Below are positions 45,309-55,586 of a DNA stretch of 64,000 nt, one piece after another. The notes under the pieces were generated by a model that worked only from the letters and a program-made list of their open reading frames with translations, ran no database searches and was not told where the DNA came from. Source of the DNA: Tethya wilhelma (taxonomy: Eukaryota; Porifera; Demospongiae; Tethyida; Tethyidae); the NCBI GenBank assembly GCA_964030475.1, contig CAXIPT010000001.1:12243823-12307822 (forward strand), read 5' to 3'. The translations under genes were made by a program, and so were the position numbers. Within the stretch, counting starts at the first letter, position 1, and every line of letters starts with the position of its first letter.

Positions 45309-47282
45309 TTATTCTCTGCACCTTTTTGGTGGCGTGTATTTCACACAATAATAATAGAGGTTATGCACAGCAGAGCAAAATATGATGCTAGTTTTTCAAG
45401 ATCTTTAACTAAAACATAGCTTCTCTTTATGCCATCCAACTGTTGATCGAGAGCCAAGGTAAGTAAATAAGACAAAAAACCATGCTGCAAAAGTCGCTGT
45501 TGGTACTACTGACATAGGGCATGTGGTCCACTTGCCCACAGACTTGGCAGATTGCCTCCGATGCTAAGGGACATGCCCCTAGTTTACTTCTGGTACATAA
45601 CCTCTATTAATAATATTAATTTTTCAAACATGTTTCTCTTCAATTACACTTAGTTATTTGTCACATCCAACAAACAGAGTCACGAAGAGAGAAAGATTCT
45701 TTCTCCCTCCCCTTCCCTCGACTCCTACAACATATGTCTGGCCTGTGAGACGATACTGGCATTGGAAGTGAAGGAGATAGCTATAAGGACTAGACAAAGC
45801 AAATTTACTATTTGGAGGGAGAATATCTCACAACTACAAAGTAATAATCAAGGATCCATGTGAAAATTAAAAGGCTATAGAGAACAAGTGCCTGCAACCA
45901 AAACAAGCTAACTTTAAAGAGAAACAGAGAAACAGACAAATCATTCAAAACTATGTAATCTGCTCAAGGTTTTTACTCTTAGATGTTCACACCCCCCAAA
46001 AGGATGAAAGGCAGTTTTGTCTGTCAATTTACAGTTGTTATCTACTATCGAATTGTTATCTGAATTAGCAGTTCTCTTGTTCACCAGGTTTGAAATAATT
46101 ATGTCATAGACTCCACCTCATCTCCACACCCTGATTATCCTGTGTTGACAGACAAGAGATTCCCTGTAAACAGTCTAGGTTCCCTGCTCCCTCTCTGTGA
46201 AGCCACATCCACAGCCAAATTATTGTCGTACAATGTAGTGATCCTCAGAATGTTGTAAACATGTAACATAAGACATGATTTAGTTCAAGTGTTTTAACAT
46301 TATCTTGTGTGAGGCTATTCAATGGTTCAATACTAAGTGTACCCACTTTTGTTATGTTGTTACTTTGGAGGTGCTCCCACCTGTATCAACCGTACCTTTG
46401 CTACTACTTGCGTGGTCAAGTAGCAATGCCCAGCAGGGTGGGCAGTTAAACTAGGCTATATTTAAAATATTCAATTTGAGTTTCAAATGACTATGAACTC
46501 TCGGACACACCATATGGTAGACAAGCACAGATTCATCGTGACATGCCCTATATGGTGAACTAATGATCTTACTAAGAAGTTAATGGTGCAACGGGAGTAT
46601 ATTGAATTCACTTATTTAAAACCAGTGTCCATCCCAAACTCAAGAGAGGACACTCTAAATTGAAATTCCTGGAAGCATCTCATGTCTTGATCACATTTAG
46701 AAGTAAGCCTATCCACCTGGAACGGCTACAAACCTCTACAAACCTTGGTCTACTGCAGGCTAATGTAACGTACAAGAGTAAAAAAGAAGGACCAGAATCT
46801 ACCCAACTTTGATCTACTACAAAGGTTTACCACTTGGTATGCCACATGTTGATGTACGCATCTTTCTCTTTTGCATTTAGTTTAGGCTTGTAATTAGCTG
46901 AACATGTTTGTATATCTTTACCATATTTGGCCATTTGCCCAAGAAGCATTTTGTGTTATTAAGTATGATTCAATGTAAACATTTACTGCAAGTTGGTTTT
47001 GTCACCTTCACCACCATGTAATTCATGTTTCCAGTAGCTCACCACTTCTCTTTATCAACTCACAATGCAACTTGACATACCAGTTTCTTTGTCACATGTC
47101 ATACCTGTTCTCTGTTACTTGTTTAACCATGGCACATATCCACCAGTTTGCCTTCTTTATGCTATTTAAGCTACTCATTCACAATGTTCATCTGCTTTGT
47201 CAGTGTTGTAATGCAAAAATTAAGTCAAGAACATTTCTTACTCTAAGTCTCTTGCAATTGCTGCCAGTCAGTTAATGTGCAT
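45309..47282. repeat. right arm of ~1.95-kb inverted repeat
   Basis: Reverse complement of 40486-42435; ends GTCAGTTAATGTGCA. Small indels and substitutions separate the arms, so they are not an exact assembly mirror. Confidence 0.85.
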
Positions 47283-47427
47283 ATTGCAACAGTGGTGCAA
47301 CAGGAGTATTGCTATATAGAGCTATTGACATCAGACAAGCACCACACTGCTTGTAAAATACTGTACTTTTAGCAAAACTTATTCTGTGCCCATACTCCAG
47401 TCTTATCTGGAGATACACCAATTTTAT

Positions 47428-50234
47428 CAGGGGCGGCGGAAGTTCAATTGAGATGGTCCGGCAGGCTGAAGGGGCAAAGCCCCGAAGGATGCACGTTCCG
47501 AAGGAACGTGCCATGCTAGGGGGGTCTGGGGGCATGCCCCCCCAGAAAATTTTGTAAATTTAGGTGCTCTGAGATTGATTCTGGTGCAATTTTAGACAGA
47601 TACACTGCTGTTTAATGAGAAAACTTGAGAGCACTTTCGAGCATTATCAACTGCTGACTCAGCTCTATGATGTCATGGCTAACAAAAAGTCACGTGGATA
47701 TCATAATTCGCGAGCTGATTCCAATGAACTACTGCCTGGTTACTGCATGCTCGAGCTCTTTAAGATAATATAGAAGACACAAATATTTAAACATCATGAT
47801 AATATCTGTTAATTACTCTGCGCTTTACATACACTTGTAAGCATGATATTAAACATTTCAAACAAACTTTCCAAATACTCTCTGACGGTGCTCACTGTCT
47901 CTCACAAATTCATTTGCTACTAGTGGAAGGTTTAGTCCATCCAGCTCTTGCTTATAGATACTAAGTACCATGAGGTGATTGAGTCTTGCTTGCTTCATTG
48001 TGCTTCTCAAATAACTCTTCAAGCGTCTCATTAAGGAAAAAGACCGTTCACTTACAGCATTGGTAGCTGGTAGAACCAAGACAAGCCGAGCAATGGTGCA
48101 CACTTGACCGAAAAACATTCGTTGCCCATCAGTGAGATTTCGTAAATATGAAAAAACTTCTTGGAGAGTGATTTGTTTAGTGGCTTGGGGGTGTTCATCT
48201 GCAAACTTTGTACCTAGCAGTAACAATTGTGTTGCAAGCTCAGTCTCGCTCACATCACTTTCAAAAAAGTCCACAACCTTAACAAGTTCTGATGAGTAAT
48301 CTTCTCTGTTTGCTGATTTCAGAAGTAGAGCTTCCAAATTGCGGTACCCGGACGGCTATCAATACTCGAAGTAGCTAGGTCAATGGCCTCAAAATAAAGT
48401 CGGCGGTAGTGCTCTTCCACAGTAGCAGAGTGGTAACCTTCTCCTTCACCAATTTCATAGCGAGAAGGCATCTTTCTTTTTCTAGGGAGAGTAGGTCCAT
48501 CAGATCCAACTTGGTCACTGAGATGCTGCACAAGTTGAAAAAACAGTTGAAATGCACTATCGGTTCTCAGGGATTTTAGTGTGTCATTGGTTAACTTTGC
48601 AAGATCCTGTGCTTCAGCAGCAGACAGTGACTGCTTCTGTAATGTCTTGCTCAAGTTATCAGTGATACACAAGATTCTCTCACATAGCTTTAGGCCAAAT
48701 AGCAACTTGTACTTCGACATCTGTGTTTTGACACCAATAATCCGCCCTTTTACATCTGGGTCTAATCTCTCTTCCAAACACTCATCCCATAGTTGGTTTA
48801 AAGTGTCGTAATTCTCCAGTATACTCTTAATTGACCCACCACGCACAGTCCATCTTGTTGGGCAAAATTTCTTGATTCCACCAACAGAGTCATCCTGATC
48901 CATTGATACTTCTGCTTTAATCTTGTCGAATTTGGTGTTTCTTTTGGGTGAGAACTTTACAAGCTTGGTTATTTCAAAAGCTGTTTCAAGTGCTTCACAG
49001 CAAATCTTGGAGGATTTTAAGCAGTCGGCAACAGCAAGAACTTAGTGCATGTGCATGACAGTGCACATATATAGCATGTTTCTCTTCAGCCTGTACTTGT
49101 GATGCAACTCCATTTCTGCACCCGCTCATGTTACTTGCCCCATCATAACATTGGCCTCTACATTGTGATAACGGTAAGTTCAATCGGAGCAGGGTGTCTT
49201 TGATGGCTTTCAGTAGAGTGTCTGCATCAATACTATCTACCTGGTACAAACCAATGAAATCCTCATGATCTTCCAATTTCTCATCAACCCATCGAAGGCA
49301 AATAGTGAATTGCTCTCTATTGGCAACATCTGTACATTCGTCAGCCATGATGCTGTAGCACTGGCTATCACGGATGGCGGCTGTCACTTTGCGAAGGATG
49401 TGTGATGCCATTAGTTGTAGACACTCATTTTGAATATCATGTGAGGTATACTTATTCGTCTTTCTACTCAGCCACAACTTTATTTCAGGAAAATCGATTT
49501 GCTGGAGGCAAAGAAGTTGTCGAAAGTTACTGTCTACATTATCATCGGCTCCACGCAGAGGTAGACCTTGTCGAGCAAGATACCGGACATTTTGTAAAAT
49601 CCTCAAAAACATTTTTCTGTTTCCTTCTTTCTCTGTTCTACATTGCTTGCTCATTAGCTCGTCAATGGGTGTAAACTGCTTTGGCTGCAATACAATAACC
49701 TGAATTGCTTCACCATGGCACTCACTGGCCTGGTGCTTTTTAAAGGCACACGTTGCCTCTTTCCAATTAGTGAACCCATTAGTGATAAAGGCAGGGTCTC
49801 TCTTCGTGCTACTTAAAAACTTTCCCTTGTGATCAGCTGTCATACAAATGTAGCAGAAGGCTGAATCGTTTTCAGCATTATAATGTAACCACAAATATTG
49901 TTGACACCATTCTGCTCGAAAACTTCTTTCCTCGTTCTTACTGCCAAACTTTCGCTTAGGAAACTTAAACAGCTTGTTTGGGTGAAACTTTTCAGGTAGA
50001 CTCTTTTTGCTCGCCATACTATCACGTGCATATCACATGAGGTTCTCGTGTATATATTTAGGCAGGGCGCCAGGCGCACGCTAGGGGGTGGGCGTGACGT
50101 GCATGGGCGGCGGCCAGCTACGATCGAGAACTTGACTTAGCCTGCTAGCAAACAAAGACTGAGTTCTAGACAGACAGTCAATATTTATTGGTACGGCACT
50201 TGCCTGACCTGCCGGACCTGTTCCGCCGCCCCTG
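47428..50234 (-). mobile_element. 2.8-kb hAT element (TTF/DUF4371 type)
   Basis: Ends are CAGGGGCGGCGGAA and its complement TTCCGCCGCCCCTG, with a further shared GGTCCGGCAGG block inside. Both ends are flanked by TTTAT (47423-47427 and 50235-50239), a 5-bp match where hAT usually makes 8. The subterminal region at 47471-47541 contains three small hairpins. The transposase gene fills most of the element. Confidence 0.85.
47858..50017 (-). pseudogene. hAT transposase with TTF zinc finger and DUF4371, frameshifted
   Basis: Starts MASKKSLPEKFHPNKLF at 50017. Order: TTF-type zinc finger (WCQQYLWLHYNAEND, CYICMTADHKGK, CAFKKHQASECH), DUF4371 (LWLSRKTNKYTSHDIQNECL, MADECTDVANREQFTICLRW), RNase-H-like Asp in GQCYDGASNMSG, then the hAT C-terminal dimerisation domain (VLVLPATNAVSERSFSLMRR) to the stop at 47858. 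Two frame breaks: an extra A near 49040, absent from the copy at 60030, and a second near 48335. It is thus defective though recent. Confidence 0.85.
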
Positions 50235-50940
50235 TTTATCTGAGTGATGTTCGATCAGTGAACTTTCTTGATGCGGTAACTTATAATTTTTTGGGCAACC
50301 ATGTGCAAAGTCTTTCTAGCTCACAAGACTTGCTGTGCATGCACATTCCATCCTGAACCACAAGTATTCCAAGTGAGAAGCACGCAGGTAAAACTACAGA
50401 GGAGATATACCGTTGCAAAATCCTGAAAAGGTCCTATTATCTTCCATGTGCCTTCCTTTTGACGTCATCAGTCAACGTAGTTTGCAACGATGTAATTATG
50501 AATAATTTAGCATGTACTACGTGACGTAATAAGCTCAGTGCAAAATTTTACGTGACGCAAAGGGCAGCAAAAATTGACACACCCACAAATACGATGCGTT
50601 CGTGTAGACTGCAATAAGAAGAAAGGAAAATAACAAACAAGGTTTTATGAGTCAGTGGTGGAGAAGGTAGAAACAACACAAGGGTGTGCACCTTTCCTTG
50701 AGCCATGCTTCCTTTGTGGCAAAATGGGATATTTTCAAAGACGTGCCCTTTATGTGCTCCTAGGTCAAAGTAATGACTACATGTTATGTACATGAACACT
50801 ACTTAATTGTGCTATTCCTCTTTTCTGCTGTTTAGGTTTGCAATATTACTCCAGGATGTTGTGATTATCGTTTTATTAGCGATCTTTATGGCAACGTATT
50901 CCTATGATATAAAAGAGTTTCTGTGCCATTAATCGTGAGG
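50235..50940. other. non-coding stretch
   Basis: No gene. TACGTGACGTAA (50518) and ACGTGACGCAA (50550) are close repeats of a CRE-like motif; no target gene is apparent. Confidence 0.35.
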
Positions 50941-51394
50941 ACTGTCGTGAAAAATCCGAAGGGACAACAAAGGAAAGGTAGAAAACAAATCTGCAATTGT
51001 AAAACGAAAAGAAGAACTCAAAAGATTTAAAGAATTGCTTAACGAAGATCTCAGTAAAGTGAATTCAACTGTACTTGTATGTGGTACATGAGGCTCAGAG
51101 AAGACCAGTCTTGTGGGACTTACACTGCAAGATCACAAAGGGGTAACACGAATAGGTGTTACAGAACGTTATGACTATAATTTAATTTATTGATACGTCA
51201 ACTTTGCACAAAAACTGCTGTGGATGTTGATGACAGTACTAAAGAAATCATTTTGGAACAAGCTCTGAGCCACATCAGAAACAATTCACCTCAAAGGCTG
51301 ACCATTGTTTTGATGTGGACTCACAATGCACTAAAAAAACGATAACAAAAATTCTCATTCATTGAAAATCCTGGGGCGCTGATTGTAACTATGC
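50941..51394 (+). pseudogene. P-loop NTPase-like remnant
   Basis: At about 51065-51130 the frame reads NSTVLVCGT, a stop, GSEKTSLVGL, close to a Walker A motif (GxxGxGKT/S) with a stop in it. Lys/Glu-rich coding-like sequence precedes it, and coding-like sequence (VDVDDSTKEIILEQALSHIR) follows at about 51218-51330. The following TTAA element interrupts the stretch at 51395. Confidence 0.3.
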
Positions 51395-51398
51395 TTAA

Positions 51399-53422
51399 GG
51401 GTGGTCGGTCATGCCCACGCACCGCGTTGCTAGGGAAATTTCCAACTTGCAAAAGACACAAAATATCAACTTTTCTGTCCAGATTTTTACACAAACAGGT
51501 AGCGCTAATGGATATCTAGCTATACTGAGCACACTAGAAAATTTTTTTCTGAATAGCAGCTTTTTCACCGACTTCCATTTTTCTGCCTATCGCATCTATT
51601 TCAACACAAACTAGAACGATCGAAGAACCAAAAAGGAGGTATACCTACTTATTTTTAGCTGCTAAACACTTCTACGTATCGTTTTTCGCCATTTCTTGGC
51701 TGCTTCCACTGTCTTTGTTCAATTTTTTTCGACACACCCACTGATCTAACCAACCAGGGACGAATAAATGGAAAAAGAATGCGTACTTCTAAAGAGCTGA
51801 CGTCAGGCAGTTTGTGTTCTAAATTTGGCACTCTTGCAATGATCACAAAGAGAGATTTTAGAAAAAGCGGTACATCAAAGAAGCTGCCCCTTTGAAGTGG
51901 ATTGTCTGCCAACGCGGTTTATTTAGTATTGAACGCGAGTAGATAATAATTTGTACACGTGGCAGATCAGAGTGAAATCTTTTGTGATCGTGGTAGCTGC
52001 TACAGAATGGCCAGCTGAGGTGAAATATGGTTGGTGACAAGCAGAGAAAGGGTTGAGGTATTACTGGAGGTCAGACTGGTCTACTCAAAGCTGCTAACTT
52101 GACCTCAAAGTGACTGACTGTTTTCTCTCTAATTGAAGAGCACCGAGATGAAATGAGTCACACTGCTCTGTCGTTGGTTTCTCAAGATCCAAGCCTCTGT
52201 CTTAGCTTCAGTCATGCTGGTGATGCTTCCATACTGCTGTGAAACTCTGGGACTAGCTCAAGTTCTATTCTGGAAGGAAGGTAATCCAATATAGGCTGCA
52301 AATTATCATGTACCACGATGATTGAACTGATTTGCTAATAATTTATAGTGTATGGTCTATAGCTCCATGTGTCTATACTATTACCATGAAGTGTGCTCCT
52401 GCATGCATCTACTCTGTGTGTGTGCTAAGTATGAATGTTTGAAGTGGGATTTTTTTAGAAAACAACAGTATGGAGAGGTACATGTATATACACTTGTGTA
52501 CAACAAAAACAACAAAAATTACCAGGCAAAGCTGTTTAGGATAGTACGTACTCTTGACTTGTGCATGTTTGTCTCACTTCTTGTATCATTCTTCTTCTTA
52601 CAGTATGGCGTCTGTACACCTTGAAGTAGCAGAGCACTTTTCATATGCAGCAGAGATTCTACAGATACACTCAATCTTGTAAGCAAAATAAAATACTGTT
52701 AGTTTTTTTGTTGATCACAAGTCTGTTTTTTGTCGTTGTTTTTTCCTTTTCTTTTTTTTTTTTTTTTTTTACAGATTTCATAGTAGGAGTGACAACATCG
52801 TACTTGTTACCTTATGGTACACCACAATCTATATTGGCAGAAATTCACCCTTGTTCAGAGTCTTTTGTCTCCTCAATAGCACAGTTCCTCGTCATTGAGT
52901 TTCAAGTTGGATTTAGCATCCATCTGTTCTGTTTTAGGAAACCAGCTCATATACTATACCATCCAGCTCTGTTGCTGTATCAGAGTCGTCTTGATGGTCC
53001 ACCTGAAAGCCAGCCAGTTCATAGACACTTTATTTCTGGCATTGATAATATTTACACTAGCTCTATACTTCTGGAATACAAACCATTCAATTTTGATACT
53101 TACCCAATTATACTGGTTATTGATGTGTATAGTAGTACTGTTAAACTTTTTCTGTTGCTTCCAGGCATCTTGAATACTTGCCACCTGGTGTCAGCCTCTT
53201 TTGAAGACCTCTTTCCCTTTGATGAGGGCTTGTTGTGTTGTAAAAAAAGCAACAAAAAGTAGCCAGCTGTCTAGTTGTAAGATCCCGCGCAGAATCTTCA
53301 TGCGCAATCATTCTATACTTCCGGTTGAGGTTTGTGGTGATGTTAAACGACAAAATTATGACGCAATTCTTCCTGCCCGCGCTCTTCGCGCGCTATTCGC
53401 GTGTTGCTATGACCGACCACCC
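51399..53422. mobile_element. 2.0-kb TTAA-flanked element with GGGTGGTCGGTCAT termini
   Basis: Left end GGGTGGTCGGTCATGC, right end on the other strand GGGTGGTCGGTCATAG, flanked by TTAA at 51395-51398 and 53423-53426. TTAA duplication points to piggyBac-type transposition, but the end sequence differs from the CTCTTTA family of this window. No transposase is recognised. Open stretches exist on both strands (51655-51912 minus; 52645-53262 plus, across a T18 tract) without recognisable family, so it is probably non-autonomous or carries unknown cargo. Confidence 0.6.
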
Positions 53423-53639
53423 TTAATGTATCGTTGTAGTCTGAGCGAAGTTGGCACTCATTTTTGTGCGAATAACTCATAAACAGAAAATGCAAATTGG
53501 ACAGGACTTGGATGAATCTGCTCAGCTCTCCAACCCAAATAACATAATACAAAAAGCGCTTTGCTGCTCTTCTGGGAACTTGGAGAAACAAAACTCGCCA
53601 TACAAAGCAATGCTTCAAGCAGCGTAAAGTCGACTTATT

Positions 53640-54195
53640 TGTTACTTCAAAAAGATGCTTGCCTGAGCGTGCTGAGGAAATAACCCGAAGAATTGCGGAG
53701 AAGGTAGCACGGCATGAGACCAATAAGCATCATGAGCGGTGAAGGATTTCGGTACTATGAAGGACAAATTGATACAAGAATTAAGTAATTGTGAGCATGT
53801 ATCTCTTACTACTGACATTTGGACCAGTAGCGCTACAGAGGGATACATTACTATAACTATCCACTTTGTTGACAAGTCATGGGAGATGTGTTCTAGAGTA
53901 TTAATCACCAAGGAGATGCCAGAATGACACACAGGTATTGCTAGTAGGCTGACCAAGAGCATTAAGGAATGGGAAATTCAGGACAAAGTAGTTGGAATAG
54001 TCCATGACAATGCAGCTAATGCTGTACTCCGTGCTGAACTTACTAACTCTGCACATTTTGGTTGTGTAGGACATACCTTTCAACTTTATGTAACCTCTGG
54101 TCTTGATATTCCTACCATACACCATCTAGCTGGAGCTGCAAGAAAGCTTGTTGTTCATTTTAAGCATAGTGTGGTAGCCATGACTGCACCATGTT
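53640..54195 (+). pseudogene. BED-type hAT transposase, N-terminal and middle part
   Basis: After a poorly conserved start the frame reads MKDKLIQELSNCEHVSLTTD then IWTSSATEGYITITIHFVDK, and further on KEWEIQDKVVGIVHDNAANA and HFGCVGHTFQLYV with AGAARKLVVHFKHS. These are the RNase-H-like core motifs of ZBED/Ac-like hAT transposases (LTTDIWTS, HDNAAN, CxxHTxQL). A stop at about 53925 and disrupted sequence after 54190 show it is dead. The C-terminus continues at 55250 after a foreign insertion. Confidence 0.7.
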
Positions 54196-54295
54196 TGAAA
54201 GTCTGTCTGAACAACGTGTAGCAATTTATGCTGTTTTACACGATAGAACTGTAAGCAAACCTGAATACAGATATCTTGATCTGAAAGAGGATTAG

Positions 54296-54877
54296 TGGGA
54301 GTTGCTCTCGCAGATGGTTATTGTACTTTCTCTACTCTTCCAGCAAGTTATCCTCCTCCTAGTACTGCCTCCTCAACTTGCAAGCTCAGTTTTTTCCCCA
54401 CATTGCCAAGTGTTCGTAATGTTCGTGTGTATCAAGAAGATGCCTGCTCAACAAGCCAAGATGATCAGGATTCTTGCAGAAAGTACTCCTACCGTTATCC
54501 CACTCTAACACCAGGAATCTTTACAATATTTTGCAAGCATGGGATATGTTATGGATTTGATGTGATGAAGTCTCACGAGTCAACAAAGAACCCATTCCAG
54601 ATTTTTCTTACAAGAATCAGTACTCCACCACAAAACATAATCTATGACAATGCCTGTAAACTCCACCAGTATGTCTTGAATCGAGAGCCAGATATTTTTT
54701 GAAACACAAGGTTTTTTGTTGACCGATTCCACTGGCGTGGACATTTAGGATGTTCAAGTGGTTATAACCTCGACCAGTACACCACACTTGACATTGTTAG
54801 AATTAACTCTCAAATCAACGAACAGGCCAATTCTGGGCTACAATGGATCAGAGGGCAAGTTGCTTATATTACATGAA
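54296..54877 (+). pseudogene. KDZ-transposase-like fragment inside the hAT relic
   Basis: Reads VRVYQEDACSTSQDDQDSCR, then LTPGIFTIFCKHGICYGFDV and NIIYDNACKLHQYVLNREPD. After an in-frame TGA at 54700 it continues in the same frame with FFVDRFHWRGHLGCSSGYNL and INSQINEQANSGLQWIRGQL. The LTPGIFTxxCxHGxCYGF, IIYDNACKLHQY and FHWRGHxGCSSGY blocks are characteristic of KDZ-like transposases. It covers a region upstream of that in the fragment at 31209-31901. Confidence 0.7.
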
Positions 54878-54977
54878 ACCAAACAATTTTGTGTTCCACT
54901 TTTCTTTGTTCCTTGCACTACATAATATAGATAAACAGACCCACCTTGACATTTCTAAATTGCATTTGTAACTTATG

Positions 54978-55235
54978 TTAATAAAAATGAAATGTATTTG
55001 TACAGCAAAGTTGGTTAGATTTAAAGTGGCTGCATTCTATAGTCATTCATTATTGGATGATACAAAGGAACCTGAAGTTCAAGAACCTAAATCTATAAAA
55101 ATATAATTAATAAAAATGAAATGTATTTGTACAGCAAAGTTGGTTAGATTTAAAGTGGCTGCATTCTATAGTCATTCATTATTGGATGATTCAAAGGAAC
55201 CTGAAGTTCAAGAACCTAAATCTATAAAACTATAA
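54978..55235 (+). repeat. 129-bp tandem duplication
   Basis: Two adjacent units (54978-55106 and 55107-55235) starting TTAATAAAAATGAAATGTAT, differing at only a few positions, between the KDZ fragment and the hAT C-terminus. Confidence 0.85.
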
Positions 55236-55249
55236 ACCTAAATCTATAA

Positions 55250-55586
55250 AACTGATCTTAGAGCCATGCAGTTTCTACTAGGATCACTTTCACAGAAAGA
55301 AGATAAGACTCCCATTTCTGGTGAGGTGTAACAATTCTGGAGAGAGCATCCTCTACCACCAGATTCCAAACCATTGGAGTGGTGGAGGAAGAACTCTGAA
55401 AGATTCCCAAATACATCTGCAATAGCCAAAATGCTTCTATGTGTACCAGCTACTTCAATGCCATCTGAAAGGATCTTCTCCATCACAGGCAACATAAAAA
55501 CAAAGAAAACAGTTAGCCTCTCACTGGAGAATGTGAATGTTCTAATATTTTTATATAAAAACTTGCCAAAGTTTGACTACAGCTAG
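55250..55586 (+). pseudogene. BED-type hAT transposase, C-terminal dimerisation domain
   Basis: Reads MQFLLGSLSQKEDKTPISGE, a stop, then PLEWWRKNSERFPNTSAIAK, MLLCVPATSMPSERIFSITG and LSLENVNVLIFLYKNLP with a stop at 55584-55586. The CVPATSxPSERxFS motif identifies the hAT C-terminal domain. It is the missing end of the relic at 53640-54195. Confidence 0.75.

Noticed and set aside
52645..53262. 205-codon plus-strand frame as a membrane protein gene
   Set aside because: It crosses a T18 tract and has hydrophobic, low-information composition without any recognised family; mentioned only as possible cargo of the TTAA element.
53343..53962. Long minus-strand open frames over the hAT relic
   Set aside because: They are antisense to clear hAT transposase motifs on the plus strand.
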